Counted from the stretch's first letter, positions 6,546 to 14,159 are shown. The stretch: 16,838 bases of DNA from Nitrospira sp. SG-bin1 (GCA_002083365.1 LVWS01000004.1:1-16838); one strand, 5' to 3'. The notes: a model not told the origin generated them from the sequence alone. A program made the numbers and translations.

Positions 6546-6586
6546 TTTGTCCTAGAATACGGAATTGTCGGGAATTCTAGGACAAA
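6546..6586. repeat. Perfect 13-base inverted repeat with 15-base centre
   Basis: TTTGTCCTAGAAT (6546-6558) and ATTCTAGGACAAA (6574-6586) are exact reverse complements around a 15-base centre (6559-6573). The right arm has no following T-run, so it is not a typical terminator. It lies between divergent genes for a winged-helix protein and a tyrosine recombinase. Two readings fit: an operator for the winged-helix protein, or a crossover/resolution site whose arms bind the recombinase. The latter is weakened by a spacer longer than the 6 to 8 bases usual between such arms. Confidence 0.7.
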
Positions 6587-6911
6587 TGCAGAGCCTTGTC
6601 CAGTTCAGAATGAGTTAGGTATCTGGATGGCCACCTTCTCGGATGCCTTGATCTTTCGGAGGGAAGCGGGTAGGGTGGCGGCGGGTGGGGAGAGACCCGG
6701 GAAATTGGGCCGGGAAGAAACCTTCTCATGGTATTCGTGGCAGACCCTGCTGCCCGAAGGGACGCGCTGCGAGCTCTGCACGCTCCGCCTACATCTACCA
6801 TTTATAGAAAAGTGCCGGGCCGGACGGGGGATCCAGGGACCGCGTCGTCTGAAATAGTTCTCCATTTATATACAGAGAGACAGACACCGGAGAGACGGAA
6901 GGGAGAGACCC
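6587..6911. other. Upstream region of the recombinase gene, no gene seen
   Basis: Several overlapping short open frames occur on both strands, but none has a convincing ribosome site or family resemblance. The stretch holds a G-rich run (6661-6690) and a purine-rich tract of repeated GAGAGAC units just before the recombinase start. CCATTTATA occurs twice (6798-6806 and 6861-6869); the second could be part of a -10 region. Confidence 0.4.
6661..6690 (+). other. Potential G-quadruplex motif
   Basis: Five G-runs of three or more occur within 30 bases: 6661-6663, 6668-6670, 6673-6675, 6683-6685 and 6687-6690. Loops are 4, 2, 7 and 1 bases, which satisfies the usual G3+N1-7 pattern. It lies about 220 bases upstream of the recombinase start. 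Function is unknown and may be none. Confidence 0.45.
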
Positions 6912-8006
6912 ATGGAGCTGGTACCGTTGACTCCTGAGCACGCGCCGCCGGATCGGAGTCCATCCACGGCGTTGGTCCCCTTAGCCACGACCGGGCTTCG
7001 ACGAGCGGGTGGAGAACCGTCGCCGCTCTGTTTGGCGCTGTCGTCCTCCACGCTCATTGGGCTCCGTGTCTACCTCGATGAGTTCGCCCGACAGCTCACT
7101 CAACAAAAGCCAGAGTCGTCGACGGCCAAGACGTACTGGAAACGCGGCCGCTTTTTCATCGCGTGGCTGGAGCAGGGGAGGGACCCACAGCTGCGTCGCC
7201 TCGATCGCGCCTGTCTGGAGGCGTATCGCGAGTGGCTCGATCGACGGTTTCCGAATCTCCGCACCAAGAACGGCTATCTCACGGCGGTGCGGCAGTTCCT
7301 CGCGTGGCTCGTGCCGCTCCATCCGGGCTTGGTGAATCCCGCCGACTTTGTCCACGGTTGGACGTGCAGTCGGCAACACACACGGCGGCATTTACCCGTG
7401 GAAGATGCGAAGGTGTTACTCGCAACTCTGGAGGCTGATCCGCGAAAGTCAGCGGTGCAGCGTGCGCGCAACGTCGCGATGGCGTATCTCATGCTGAAGA
7501 CGGGATTGCGGACGATTGAAGTCAGTCGAGCCTGTATCGAGCATCTACAAGAACATGTGCCGGGGGAGAAGTGGAAGTTGTGGGTGCATGGGAAGGGCAG
7601 AGCGTCGGCCGATGAATCGGTGCAGGTGTTGCGGGAGGTTTATGACAAGATCCAAGCCTATCTGCGGCTTCGACCGGAACCCCTGCAGGGGAGTAATCCG
7701 CTGTTTGCCACGACGGCCTGTCATGATCGGGGAGGGGATGTCGTGACGGCAGCTGGAAAGCCCCTGTCGACGCGAGCGATACACCGAATCATTACAGAAG
7801 GGCTGCTCTTAGCTGGCGTCAAGAAGCCCGGAATTGTGGTCCATAGTCTTCGGCATTCGACACCGACTTTTGCCTTGCTTAATGATGCCAATCCGACGCG
7901 GGTGCAGAAGATGATGCGGCATCAGCACTATGCCACCACGGAGATTTATGTCGAAGAGGTCCAGCGGCTGCTCGAGGGAGCGGAAGATGCGGTGACGCAG
8001 ATTTAA
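6912..8006 (+). CDS. Tyrosine recombinase (XerC/D-like integrase)
   Basis: This 364-residue protein is a complete tyrosine recombinase. A proline-rich lead of about 45 residues precedes a SAM-like core-binding domain (about 50-145), and the catalytic domain covers about 160-355. The catalytic set is complete: R200 in KTGLRTIEVSRA, K228 in HGKGR, H311 and R314 in HSLRH, H337 in MMRHQH, and nucleophile Y346 in TTEIYVEE. Start ATG at 6912 is preceded by a GGGAGAG site. On a plasmid such enzymes resolve multimers or integrate cassettes and elements. Candidate sites are the 6546-6586 inverted repeat or sequences in the decayed region downstream. No partner recombinase gene adjoins it. Confidence 0.92.
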   Translation: MELVPLTPEHAPPDRSPSTALVPLATTGLRRAGGEPSPLCLALSSSTLIGLRVYLDEFARQLTQQKPESSTAKTYWKRGRFFIAWLEQGRDPQLRRLDRACLEAYREWLDRRFPNLRTKNGYLTAVRQFLAWLVPLHPGLVNPADFVHGWTCSRQHTRRHLPVEDAKVLLATLEADPRKSAVQRARNVAMAYLMLKTGLRTIEVSRACIEHLQEHVPGEKWKLWVHGKGRASADESVQVLREVYDKIQAYLRLRPEPLQGSNPLFATTACHDRGGDVVTAAGKPLSTRAIHRIITEGLLLAGVKKPGIVVHSLRHSTPTFALLNDANPTRVQKMMRHQHYATTEIYVEEVQRLLEGAEDAVTQI

Positions 8007-8076
8007 CCCTGAACGATCCTCCCCTGGTTTGAGATGGACTCTCCAGAAGGTTCGCTAAACAAACTGGCGGGGGCGT

Positions 8077-8255
8077 CTACCGCGAAAGGATTCCGAGGAT
8101 CTCATCCAGCGGGCGGATAGTACCCAACAGCAATGGATCGCCAAACCGCTTATTGTGATGGTTCTCCTCGACCTTCAATAAGCCGGTCACAAGATTGTTG
8201 AAGTCATCAAGTCTCGCCGTCTCAAAATACGTGATGAATCCAGATCGTCCAAGCC
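8077..8255 (-). pseudogene. cld: Chlorite dismutase, C-terminal relic
   Basis: The minus strand encodes FITYFETARLDDFNN, then about 36 more residues (HHNKRFGDPLLLGTIRPLDEIL) and a stop at 8077. This matches my memory of the C-terminal end of haem-containing chlorite dismutases (Dechloromonas and Nitrospira types). Just before the phenylalanine, the family's GLDDxD motif is readable in another frame (8255-8238, GLDDLD), and adding one base rejoins the frames. So the relic is both truncated at its 5' side and frameshifted. The rest of the gene, about three quarters, is missing, including the region where I expect the proximal haem histidine. Chlorite dismutase turns chlorite into chloride and oxygen. 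The fragment cannot make a working enzyme. Confidence 0.8.
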
Positions 8256-9170
8256 AATGTCTTACAGAAGCAGATAGAGCAGGCTGAACCACGAAGAAAT
8301 GAATTGACCGTCAGCGAGACACGGTTCCATACGCTCGTGGAACGCTCTCCCTTTGGTATCTATGTGGTCGATTCACATCTTCGCATCCTCCTCATGAACG
8401 AGACGAGCCAACGTGGCGCCTTTCGCAACGTCCATCCGATCCTGGGACGGGATCTCGGCGAAGCCATGCGGATTCTGTGGCCCGGAATCGATGGCCGCAG
8501 AGATTATGGCTATTGTTCGGCACACCTTGGAGACAGGTGAGCCCTATTACTCCAACAAATTCCTTCATGCACGGGCTGATGTTCATCAGATGGAGGCCTA
8601 TGAATGGCAACTTCATCGTGTGACCATGCCGGACGGACGAGATGGGGCATCTGTTACTTCTTTGATTCGACAAAACTGAGACATACCGAGGAGGCGCTAC
8701 GCGAGGCACAAGTGCAACTGCAACGGTGGAACGTTGAGCTGGAAGAGGCGGTGCACGCAAAAACCGTTGAGGTACTTGAGTCTCAAGAGCAATTGTGCCG
8801 GCTGGCGACGGAACTGAATCTGGCCGAGCAGCGCAAGCGGAAACGCTTCGCCACCGAGCTACATGATCATTTGCATGCAACAGATGTTGGTTGTGGGAAA
8901 GCTGAGAATCGGCCAGGGCAGGTCCGTGGGGATCGGTCTGCCGGAATGTGAGCAGGCCCTCCAGAACGTTGATGACATCTTGTCCGATGCACTGACATAC
9001 AGCCGGACGCTCGTGGCAGAGCTGAGCCCGTCGGTGCTGCACGAGTTTGGGCTATCTGCCGCCCTGCGTTGCGAGAGCAGATGAAACGGTTCGCTCTCAC
9101 CGCCACGGTTCAGATTGAGACCCCAGAGGAGTTACAACTCATCGAGGATCGTGCCACTGATGTCGGGCTT
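8256..9170 (+). pseudogene. Broken PAS-domain sensor histidine kinase
   Basis: A sensor kinase can be rebuilt only by changing frame repeatedly. The PAS part reads FHTLVERSPFGIYVVDSHLR to RILWP. An extra G near 8484 moves the frame to ESMAAEIMAIVRHTLETGEPYYS. A lost base near 8645 moves it to ICYFFDSTKLR and a coiled coil. The phosphoacceptor motif RKRFATELHDHL is followed by a four-base TGCA duplication (8872-8879), then QQMLVVGKLRIGQG and SPSVLHEFGLSAALR. A probable four-base loss near 9071 leads to EQMKRFALTATVQ. The ATP-binding domain is absent or unrecognisable beyond about 9170. The LHDH motif points to the HisKA_3 (NarL-partner) class. No start codon of any strength is visible. Confidence 0.82.
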
Positions 9171-9566
9171 GGCCCTCGAACTCCGGATCTATGCGCCATG
9201 CTTGGACTGGCCGGAACGGTTCGGTGGATTTCTCCAAGAGGTTGAGCAGGCGGAGGCCCCACTCACCTTTGCACAATTGGTCGACGGAGCCTGTGTATCG
9301 CGGACACGCTGGATGAGCCGCTGAACCATCAGCACTGAATGGGATGTGGGCCGAGCGGACTCACACAAGAACGTGCGTCGGTGTTCCACTTCTCACCTCT
9401 GTCGTGCGGGCGCTGCTGTGCAAAAGCTGTCCCATAACTTATCCCTCCGGAGCCAGCTGTAAAGTACACCAGCCCACCGTCGGACTAAACATCTCGTACC
9501 CCTGTTACTGTTTCTTCCGGGCTATAGTTCATCAAGCGTAGCTGCTCGGTGTTTGCAAATCGATTC
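9171..9566. other. Non-coding, probably degenerate sequence
   Basis: About 400 bases between the kinase relic and the receptor gene. Open frames here are short, on both strands, without ribosome sites or recognisable motifs. It is most likely further decay of the kinase locus. I see no repeat, RNA gene or clear terminator. Confidence 0.45.
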
Positions 9567-11969
9567 TCAGAATGTCCACCGAGCCCCGGCTTGCCAGAGC
9601 GCCGGAAGGCCTGGATAGATACCTCGGGTACGGTCCATAATGACATCTTGCCCGAGCATATTCTTCCCCGTGAAGAAAAAGGTCGTGTTGATCTTCTTCA
9701 CGTGTTGATTGACCGAGGCGTTCAGCATGCACCAGCCCCGCACGATCCCGCGCTGTCCGCTCGGCGTGGGAATCACCGTGTTGCGGTCGTCTGAGAATTG
9801 ATCGCTGACGCACTGGGTTTCCACCCTCGCGTTAAATGGGCCGAGGTTGAAGGCTCGGTTGGCATAGCCGATCCCCGCTGAAATCAAATGTTCCGGAGAG
9901 TAGGGAAGGCGATTGCCGCTGGTGTTGAAAATCGCTGGCTCACCGGGTAACAGAGCTGCACCGGTGATGGAACTATTACGGGCTCCTCGGAAATCTGCTT
10001 GCGCAACCCAGGTATAGTTGAAATCAAGAGTGACATCTTCATCGTCATTCCGTCCGGTCACGGCGTCTAAGATGTCCATCTGCGCGGCAACCTCAGCTCC
10101 GCGATGTTGCGTTTTGCCCGCACTGGTCAAGGTCGCACCGATACCGCCCGCCACTGATTGAGAGATGATCTGATTGGAGAAATCAATCTGGTAGCCGGTA
10201 ATGGAATACCCAAACCATGGAGCGAGGTTCCCCCTCACGCCTAACTCGTAGGTCCAATTCAATTCCGGGCCAAGATCGACAACTTGTCCGGTGCCGGTGA
10301 TGGCGTCGGAAATCTGCGGCGGCGCCATGCCACGATGGGCGCCGAAAAAGAACGTGTTGTTCTTGAAGGGGGAATAGGTCACTCCTACACCCGGTAATAC
10401 TTCGGTGAAGTTGGTTTTGCCGTAGACTCCTTGCCCGTTGTTGGCCAACCGATTTGTTTGATCGTAGCTGATGTGTTCGACGCGGAATCCGGGTGTCACC
10501 GTAAATGGGCCAAAGAACAACCGCTCTTGAGCAAAAAAAGCATAGGCGTTGGTCGTGCGAAGATTATTCTCTCCCAGGCATGTGTTTGTGGTCCCGATGG
10601 TGCCTACGCAGCTGGAAAATGCACCAGTACCCGAGAGGAGGTTTCGAAGCTGTTTTCGGTCCGACTGTTCGAACATATACCGCGCCCCAAAATCTGCCTC
10701 GCCTTTGATCCCCAACAGGGAGTGGAGATAATGAAAGCGGGGCTCGACCCCCCACACCCAATACTCCCGCTCGTTTGTGAAGCGTTGGTTGGCCGGGATG
10801 ACGCTAAAGGCGGTCGCGGGTAGAGTATTACCGAGTTGCACACCGCCGACAGGGGCACCATTTGCGTCCACACCCTGTTGGGCCTGTCGTGACCAGTCTC
10901 GCTGAATGTAATGACCGAAGAGGTTGATGGTCGAGGTCAGGTTGGCCGTGAACATATGGTTCACCGCCACGTGATACCCGAGCCGCAGAAACTCGAAACG
11001 ATCGTTGGTGAAGAGGGTCTGCCGATCTTCACCTCGGATCGCCCAATCCGCTTGCGTCAGGCCCTGGTAGCCGATTCCCGAATTTTCGCGATAGTAGTTG
11101 AACTTCGCCAGAATCTGCGTCCGATCGCTCAATTCCTGAACGGTCTTGAACGTCAGGTCGTCCACCCTGGCGCGGATGTTGGTGAAGCGGGGCGTGTCGG
11201 TCTGATAGTGAGTGTAATCGACCAGATAACCGCCTTTCCCCCAGGTGCCTCCATAGTCGAAGTGGGTATTCAGGTAGTTCAGGTTGCCGCCCCACACCTG
11301 GAAATGTCCTTCCGGCGTCGTCGGTGGCATGCGGGTTATCAGATTGATGACGCCTCCGATCGTTTGGGGGCCGTAGAGGAGTTGGCCGCTGCCTTTCAAT
11401 ACTTCGATTCGGTCGAATCGGAAGATCGGCGGAAAATAATATGACGACGGATCCGCGTAAGGCATCAGCATGATCGGAACGCCATCCTCCATGATGTGGA
11501 CTTTTCTGCTGCGGGTCGGGTCCAAGCCACGGATGCCGATATTCGGCCTGATCCCTAAGCCATCCTCGTCCCGCACATGAACACCAGGGACCTCTCGCAG
11601 CGCTTCATTGATCGTGAATCGATGGTTGTTCTGGATGGACTCAGAGGTGATGACCTTCCCCGATCCGGGGATATGGTCGAGAGCCGTCGGAGAGGTCCCG
11701 ATAATCTCAGTTAAGGGAATCTTCAGCGGCTTGGAATCGGCCGACGTTTGCTCAACCGAGCTCTCCTCTGTGGTCGTCGTCGAAGGCGTATCCTGAACCT
11801 CGTTCTCTGTGGAAGGTTTCTGGGATGGCGCTTTCTCTGTCGTAGTGGTCTGCTGTGGAGACGGTTCTTCAGCACTCACGGGAAGGGGGCTTGTGAAAGC
11901 GACCATCAGCGAAAGGCCGAAGATAATAATGTTAGTTCTTATTCTCAATTTCAAAAACGACCTGTTCAC
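9567..11969 (-). CDS. fecA: TonB-dependent outer-membrane receptor, FecA-like
   Basis: This 800-residue protein is a TonB-dependent receptor resembling ferric dicitrate receptors. A signal peptide (about 1-33, ending PVSA) precedes a low-complexity Thr/Ser/Glu/Pro/Gln linker (34-80). The plug domain follows (about 85-215): NEALREVPGVHVRDEDG, RPNIGIRGLDPTRSRKV, DGVPI and EVLKGSGQLLYGPQTIGGVINLI. The long beta-barrel ends in the outer-membrane signature with C-terminal Phe (ARWTF). RGMAPPQISDA and IYPGLP late in the barrel are FecA-like. There is no N-terminal STN signalling domain, so it is a transporter and not a surface signaller. Start is GTG at 11969, with AAGGAGG just upstream. It follows tonB by 161 bases on the same strand. 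Ferric citrate is the best guess for substrate. Confidence 0.88.
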   Translation of the reverse strand: MNRSFLKLRIRTNIIIFGLSLMVAFTSPLPVSAEEPSPQQTTTTEKAPSQKPSTENEVQDTPSTTTTEESSVEQTSADSKPLKIPLTEIIGTSPTALDHIPGSGKVITSESIQNNHRFTINEALREVPGVHVRDEDGLGIRPNIGIRGLDPTRSRKVHIMEDGVPIMLMPYADPSSYYFPPIFRFDRIEVLKGSGQLLYGPQTIGGVINLITRMPPTTPEGHFQVWGGNLNYLNTHFDYGGTWGKGGYLVDYTHYQTDTPRFTNIRARVDDLTFKTVQELSDRTQILAKFNYYRENSGIGYQGLTQADWAIRGEDRQTLFTNDRFEFLRLGYHVAVNHMFTANLTSTINLFGHYIQRDWSRQAQQGVDANGAPVGGVQLGNTLPATAFSVIPANQRFTNEREYWVWGVEPRFHYLHSLLGIKGEADFGARYMFEQSDRKQLRNLLSGTGAFSSCVGTIGTTNTCLGENNLRTTNAYAFFAQERLFFGPFTVTPGFRVEHISYDQTNRLANNGQGVYGKTNFTEVLPGVGVTYSPFKNNTFFFGAHRGMAPPQISDAITGTGQVVDLGPELNWTYELGVRGNLAPWFGYSITGYQIDFSNQIISQSVAGGIGATLTSAGKTQHRGAEVAAQMDILDAVTGRNDDEDVTLDFNYTWVAQADFRGARNSSITGAALLPGEPAIFNTSGNRLPYSPEHLISAGIGYANRAFNLGPFNARVETQCVSDQFSDDRNTVIPTPSGQRGIVRGWCMLNASVNQHVKKINTTFFFTGKNMLGQDVIMDRTRGIYPGLPALWQAGARWTF

Positions 11970-12130
11970 GCACGTCCTCCTTGCGCGATGGGCTCTTCAT
12001 GGCCTCTAGGGGTGAATAATACTGAAGCTTCCGCTATAGAAAAGCGAAAAGCATAGAATGTTGAACGGTCACGTTTCCACGAATAAGACAGTCGAGTCGA
12101 CTCGCATTTTCATTCACGTTAAAACGCCAC

Positions 12131-13015
12131 CTACCGAAGTGAATAACTGATCGGCATAAGGATCGCGACTTGTGGTTTCCCTAAAGGCTGATCCAATTTA
12201 ATCGGTGAGGCCTTTTTGAGGGTTTCCATTGCATCGTTATCCAGAATGGACCGGCCGGAGCTTTCTTGTACATCAACCATCAACACTTGACCGTCGTCTT
12301 TGATGACGGCTCTGAGCACCACCTTGCCTTCCCAACGATTCATCCGTGCCATGACGGGGTAGTTCTTCAGCTCATCGATTCGCCCGAGCAACGCTCTCAT
12401 GAGCCATCCGTAGTCTGCCTTGGCTGCTGGTGCTGTTTTGAGGGGGGCTGCTGAAGCCACGATCTGTTCGGCGCTGGGTTGCTGCGTTGGTGACTCCTGG
12501 GCGAGAGGTTGCGGGGGGACCGGTTCCGCGACTGGCGTGGCGGTTTCGTTTGAGACTTCCTCCTTCGTCGGTGGAGGCACTTCCTCCACGACTCTATCCT
12601 GCGTCACGACCGGAACCATCGTCTGGATGACTTCTTGAGGTGGGACGGCTTGTGCGATGACGGTCGAAGCTGTTTGATTGACCGGGGTCGTTTCCGTAAA
12701 GTCTGGGCGTGAGGAAGTCTCCTGCTGAACAGGTTTCGCTGCCACTTCGCGGGGTATAGACCGAGGCTTCACAGATTGCGGTTTCGAGGGCAGCTCGGGT
12801 TTACTTTCAGGAAGAGCATCTGTTGTCGGGTGGGAAACTGGTGATTCAACCAATGCCACGTTCCACTGATAGGAGTCTGGCTCAACCGATAGCGTTAGCC
12901 CTGACATCAGAACCACAGCACAGGCACCCATCATCGCATGGAACAATACGGAGTAGACCCACCCCTGACGATGCAGGTAAGTGTGACCAGGATAGTTGTC
13001 GAAAATAGGGGTCAT
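12131..13015 (-). CDS. tonB: TonB-family energy-transducing protein
   Basis: This 294-residue protein has TonB architecture. One N-terminal membrane helix (about 18-43) carries the SxxxH motif (S22, H26) that couples to ExbB/ExbD. A long periplasmic spacer rich in Pro, Glu, Val and Thr (about 50-200) spans the periplasm. A C-terminal TonB domain (about 210-294) includes YPVMARMNRWEGKVVLRAVI, DGQVLMVDVQESSG and LDNDAMETLKKASP. Its start overlaps the exbD stop in an ATGA-type junction (13012-13015), so translation is coupled. It would transmit the proton-motive force to the FecA-like receptor encoded next. Confidence 0.93.
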   Translation of the reverse strand: MTPIFDNYPGHTYLHRQGWVYSVLFHAMMGACAVVLMSGLTLSVEPDSYQWNVALVESPVSHPTTDALPESKPELPSKPQSVKPRSIPREVAAKPVQQETSSRPDFTETTPVNQTASTVIAQAVPPQEVIQTMVPVVTQDRVVEEVPPPTKEEVSNETATPVAEPVPPQPLAQESPTQQPSAEQIVASAAPLKTAPAAKADYGWLMRALLGRIDELKNYPVMARMNRWEGKVVLRAVIKDDGQVLMVDVQESSGRSILDNDAMETLKKASPIKLDQPLGKPQVAILMPISYSLR

Positions 13016-13386
13016 GATTTTACCACTTCAAGGCTGACCTGTCCGAAGCCCAGGCTTTTCAACTCATCAACCACCTGGACGAACCGTTCCAGGATCGTGA
13101 CTTTGTCGGCGCGGACGACAACCAATGATTCTCTCGGTTGCCGCTCAAGCACGATTCGCAATCCATTTTCAGGGACAGCGGAATCGTTCAGGTACATCTC
13201 CCCTTGCGAGGTCAGCGTAATCACGACCGGCACGTCTTTCCTATCTGCAGCTTCGGTTGCTTTGGCCAAATCGACTGGAATTTGACCGGTACTGATGAAC
13301 GTCGCCGTCGTCAAAACGATCACTAATAAGACGAGCATGACGTCAACCAAGGGGATGACGTTGATTTGGTTCAATTCATCATCCAT
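13012..13386 (-). CDS. exbD: ExbD/TolR-family biopolymer transport protein
   Basis: This 124-residue protein starts MDDELNQINVIPLVDVMLVLLVI. The single membrane helix (about 12-31) holds the essential family aspartate at D15, equivalent by position to D25 of Escherichia coli ExbD. The periplasmic domain (about 45-124) is typical. It overlaps exbB by 8 bases and tonB by 4, so the three genes form a tightly coupled unit. With ExbB it forms the proton-driven motor that energises TonB. No separate Shine-Dalgarno is obvious, in line with translational coupling. Confidence 0.93.
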   Translation of the reverse strand: MDDELNQINVIPLVDVMLVLLVIVLTTATFISTGQIPVDLAKATEAADRKDVPVVITLTSQGEMYLNDSAVPENGLRIVLERQPRESLVVVRADKVTILERFVQVVDELKSLGFGQVSLEVVKS

Positions 13387-13807
13387 GTTGATGGTGCGCT
13401 TGATACAGGGTGATGAGTTCAGCGACGCGTCTTCGGAGGGCGTTGTTCATCACCACGCAGGGGATAGCTACCAACAGCCCTACGGCAGTGGCTTTGAGTG
13501 CAAGGCTTAACCCGACCATGATAGAGCTGACGGCGATGGTCTTGGAAGTCCCCATGGTATGAAAGGTCAGCATAATTCCGAGGACGGTTCCCAAGAGCCC
13601 GATGTAGGGAGCATTAGCCGCCACCGTCCCGATAATGACCAACCGTTTGGTGAGGGCGATTTCGAAGAGCTGTTGATTAGGGTAGTGAGAAAGATCAATT
13701 CGTCGGTAAAACTGCCAGCGCTCGAAGGCCACGGCCATGGCCCACACGCTTAAGACGAACAACAGGCCAATAATTCCATAATCGACGATTTCTTTTAGGG
13801 CATCCAT
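13379..13807 (-). CDS. exbB: ExbB/TolQ/MotA-family proton channel protein, short form
   Basis: I choose the ATG at 13805-13807 (142 residues), which has AAGGA about 8 bases upstream; a TTG start at 13828 is possible but would leave no ribosome site. Three membrane helices are visible at about 11-29, 57-83 and 95-125. The second contains APYIGLLGTVLGIM and the third VGLSLALKATAVGLLVAIP, the MotA/TolQ/ExbB signature. The protein is of the short ExbB type (about 140-150 residues), lacking the long cytoplasmic loop of the Escherichia coli form. It is first gene of the exbB-exbD-tonB-fecA set. Confidence 0.92.
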   Translation of the reverse strand: MDALKEIVDYGIIGLLFVLSVWAMAVAFERWQFYRRIDLSHYPNQQLFEIALTKRLVIIGTVAANAPYIGLLGTVLGIMLTFHTMGTSKTIAVSSIMVGLSLALKATAVGLLVAIPCVVMNNALRRRVAELITLYQAHHQHG

Positions 13808-13835
13808 GACGGCATTCCTTGAGGTCAATCATTCT

Positions 13836-13850
13836 TGATAATGCTTCTCA
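13836..13850. promoter_or_regulatory. Likely Fur box before exbB
   Basis: On the minus strand TGAGAAGCATTATCA matches 12 of the 14 fixed positions of the 7-1-7 Fur consensus TGATAATnATTATCA. It lies 28 bases before the exbB start and touches the -10 region of the probable promoter, so Fur with iron bound would block transcription. It fits iron control of a siderophore or citrate uptake operon. Confidence 0.6.
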
Positions 13851-13877
13851 ATACCATCAACTCTTTGATCCTGTCAA
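13848..13877 (-). promoter_or_regulatory. Probable promoter of exbB-exbD-tonB(-fecA)
   Basis: A perfect -35 TTGACA (13877-13872) is followed after 17 to 18 bases by a weak -10 (GTATTG or TATTGA, at 13854-13848). The strong -35, the weak -10 and the overlap with the Fur box make this the best promoter candidate, but the -10 is poor. Confidence 0.45.
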
Positions 13878-13910
13878 GGGCCGTCGTACAGCACGGTAAG
13901 GTGGCCAAGT

Positions 13911-14159
13911 TCAATAGCCCATCTTCAGTGCAAAGGTGACCGTTGCCGGCTGACCGACCTTTGTGGCTGCCACTTCTGATTCATAAATATCAGCGTAGAT
14001 CCAGACCGTGGAGATCTTACGAGGGTCGAAGGACACCGTGGCGCTTCCGACCCGAACTGAGTGCACATGCACACCGTTTAAGGTCTTCAATGTCTCGGTA
14101 ATTTCTTCAACACAGTGCCCGCATGTCATACTGTCAATCTGTACCGTCAATGGCTGCAT
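13911..14159 (-). CDS. Heavy-metal-associated domain fused to a CusB-type adaptor fragment
   Basis: I choose the ATG at 14157-14159 (82 residues) because AAGGAG stands 7 bases upstream; a longer frame adds 33 residues of poor character. Residues 1-48 are the first two thirds of an HMA metal-binding domain, with MTCGHC (C13, C16) for copper or a similar ion and ATVSFDPRK. From about residue 49 the expected final helix and strand are replaced by STVWIYADIYESEVAATKVG, the beta-barrel segment of RND efflux adaptors (CusB/HlyD type). A short tail ALKMGY ends it. It looks like a recombination product of an HMA gene and a cusB gene. The CxxC could still bind metal, but the fold is probably incomplete. 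It lies 123 bases after the sigma factor gene. Confidence 0.8.
   Translation of the reverse strand: MQPLTVQIDSMTCGHCVEEITETLKTLNGVHVHSVRVGSATVSFDPRKISTVWIYADIYESEVAATKVGQPATVTFALKMGY

Noticed and set aside
6605..6937. Several overlapping open frames of 69-86 codons on both strands upstream of the recombinase
   Set aside because: Mutually overlapping, no ribosome sites, composition driven by the GC-rich sequence.
8392..9042. 216-codon open frame on the minus strand
   Set aside because: It is antisense to the kinase relic, has no recognisable motif and no ribosome site, and the plus strand explains the conservation.
9171..9566. Possible continuation of the kinase ATP-binding domain or another relic
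   Set aside because: I could not read any N, G1 or G2 box in any plus-strand frame, so I leave it as unassigned.
10911..11444. 177-codon open frame on the plus strand within the receptor gene
   Set aside because: It lies wholly antisense to the well-supported FecA-like gene and lacks family features.
12092..12103. CGAGTCGACTCG palindrome between tonB and fecA
   Set aside because: A perfect 12-base palindrome, but single and without a promoter or known operator match, so too little to call.
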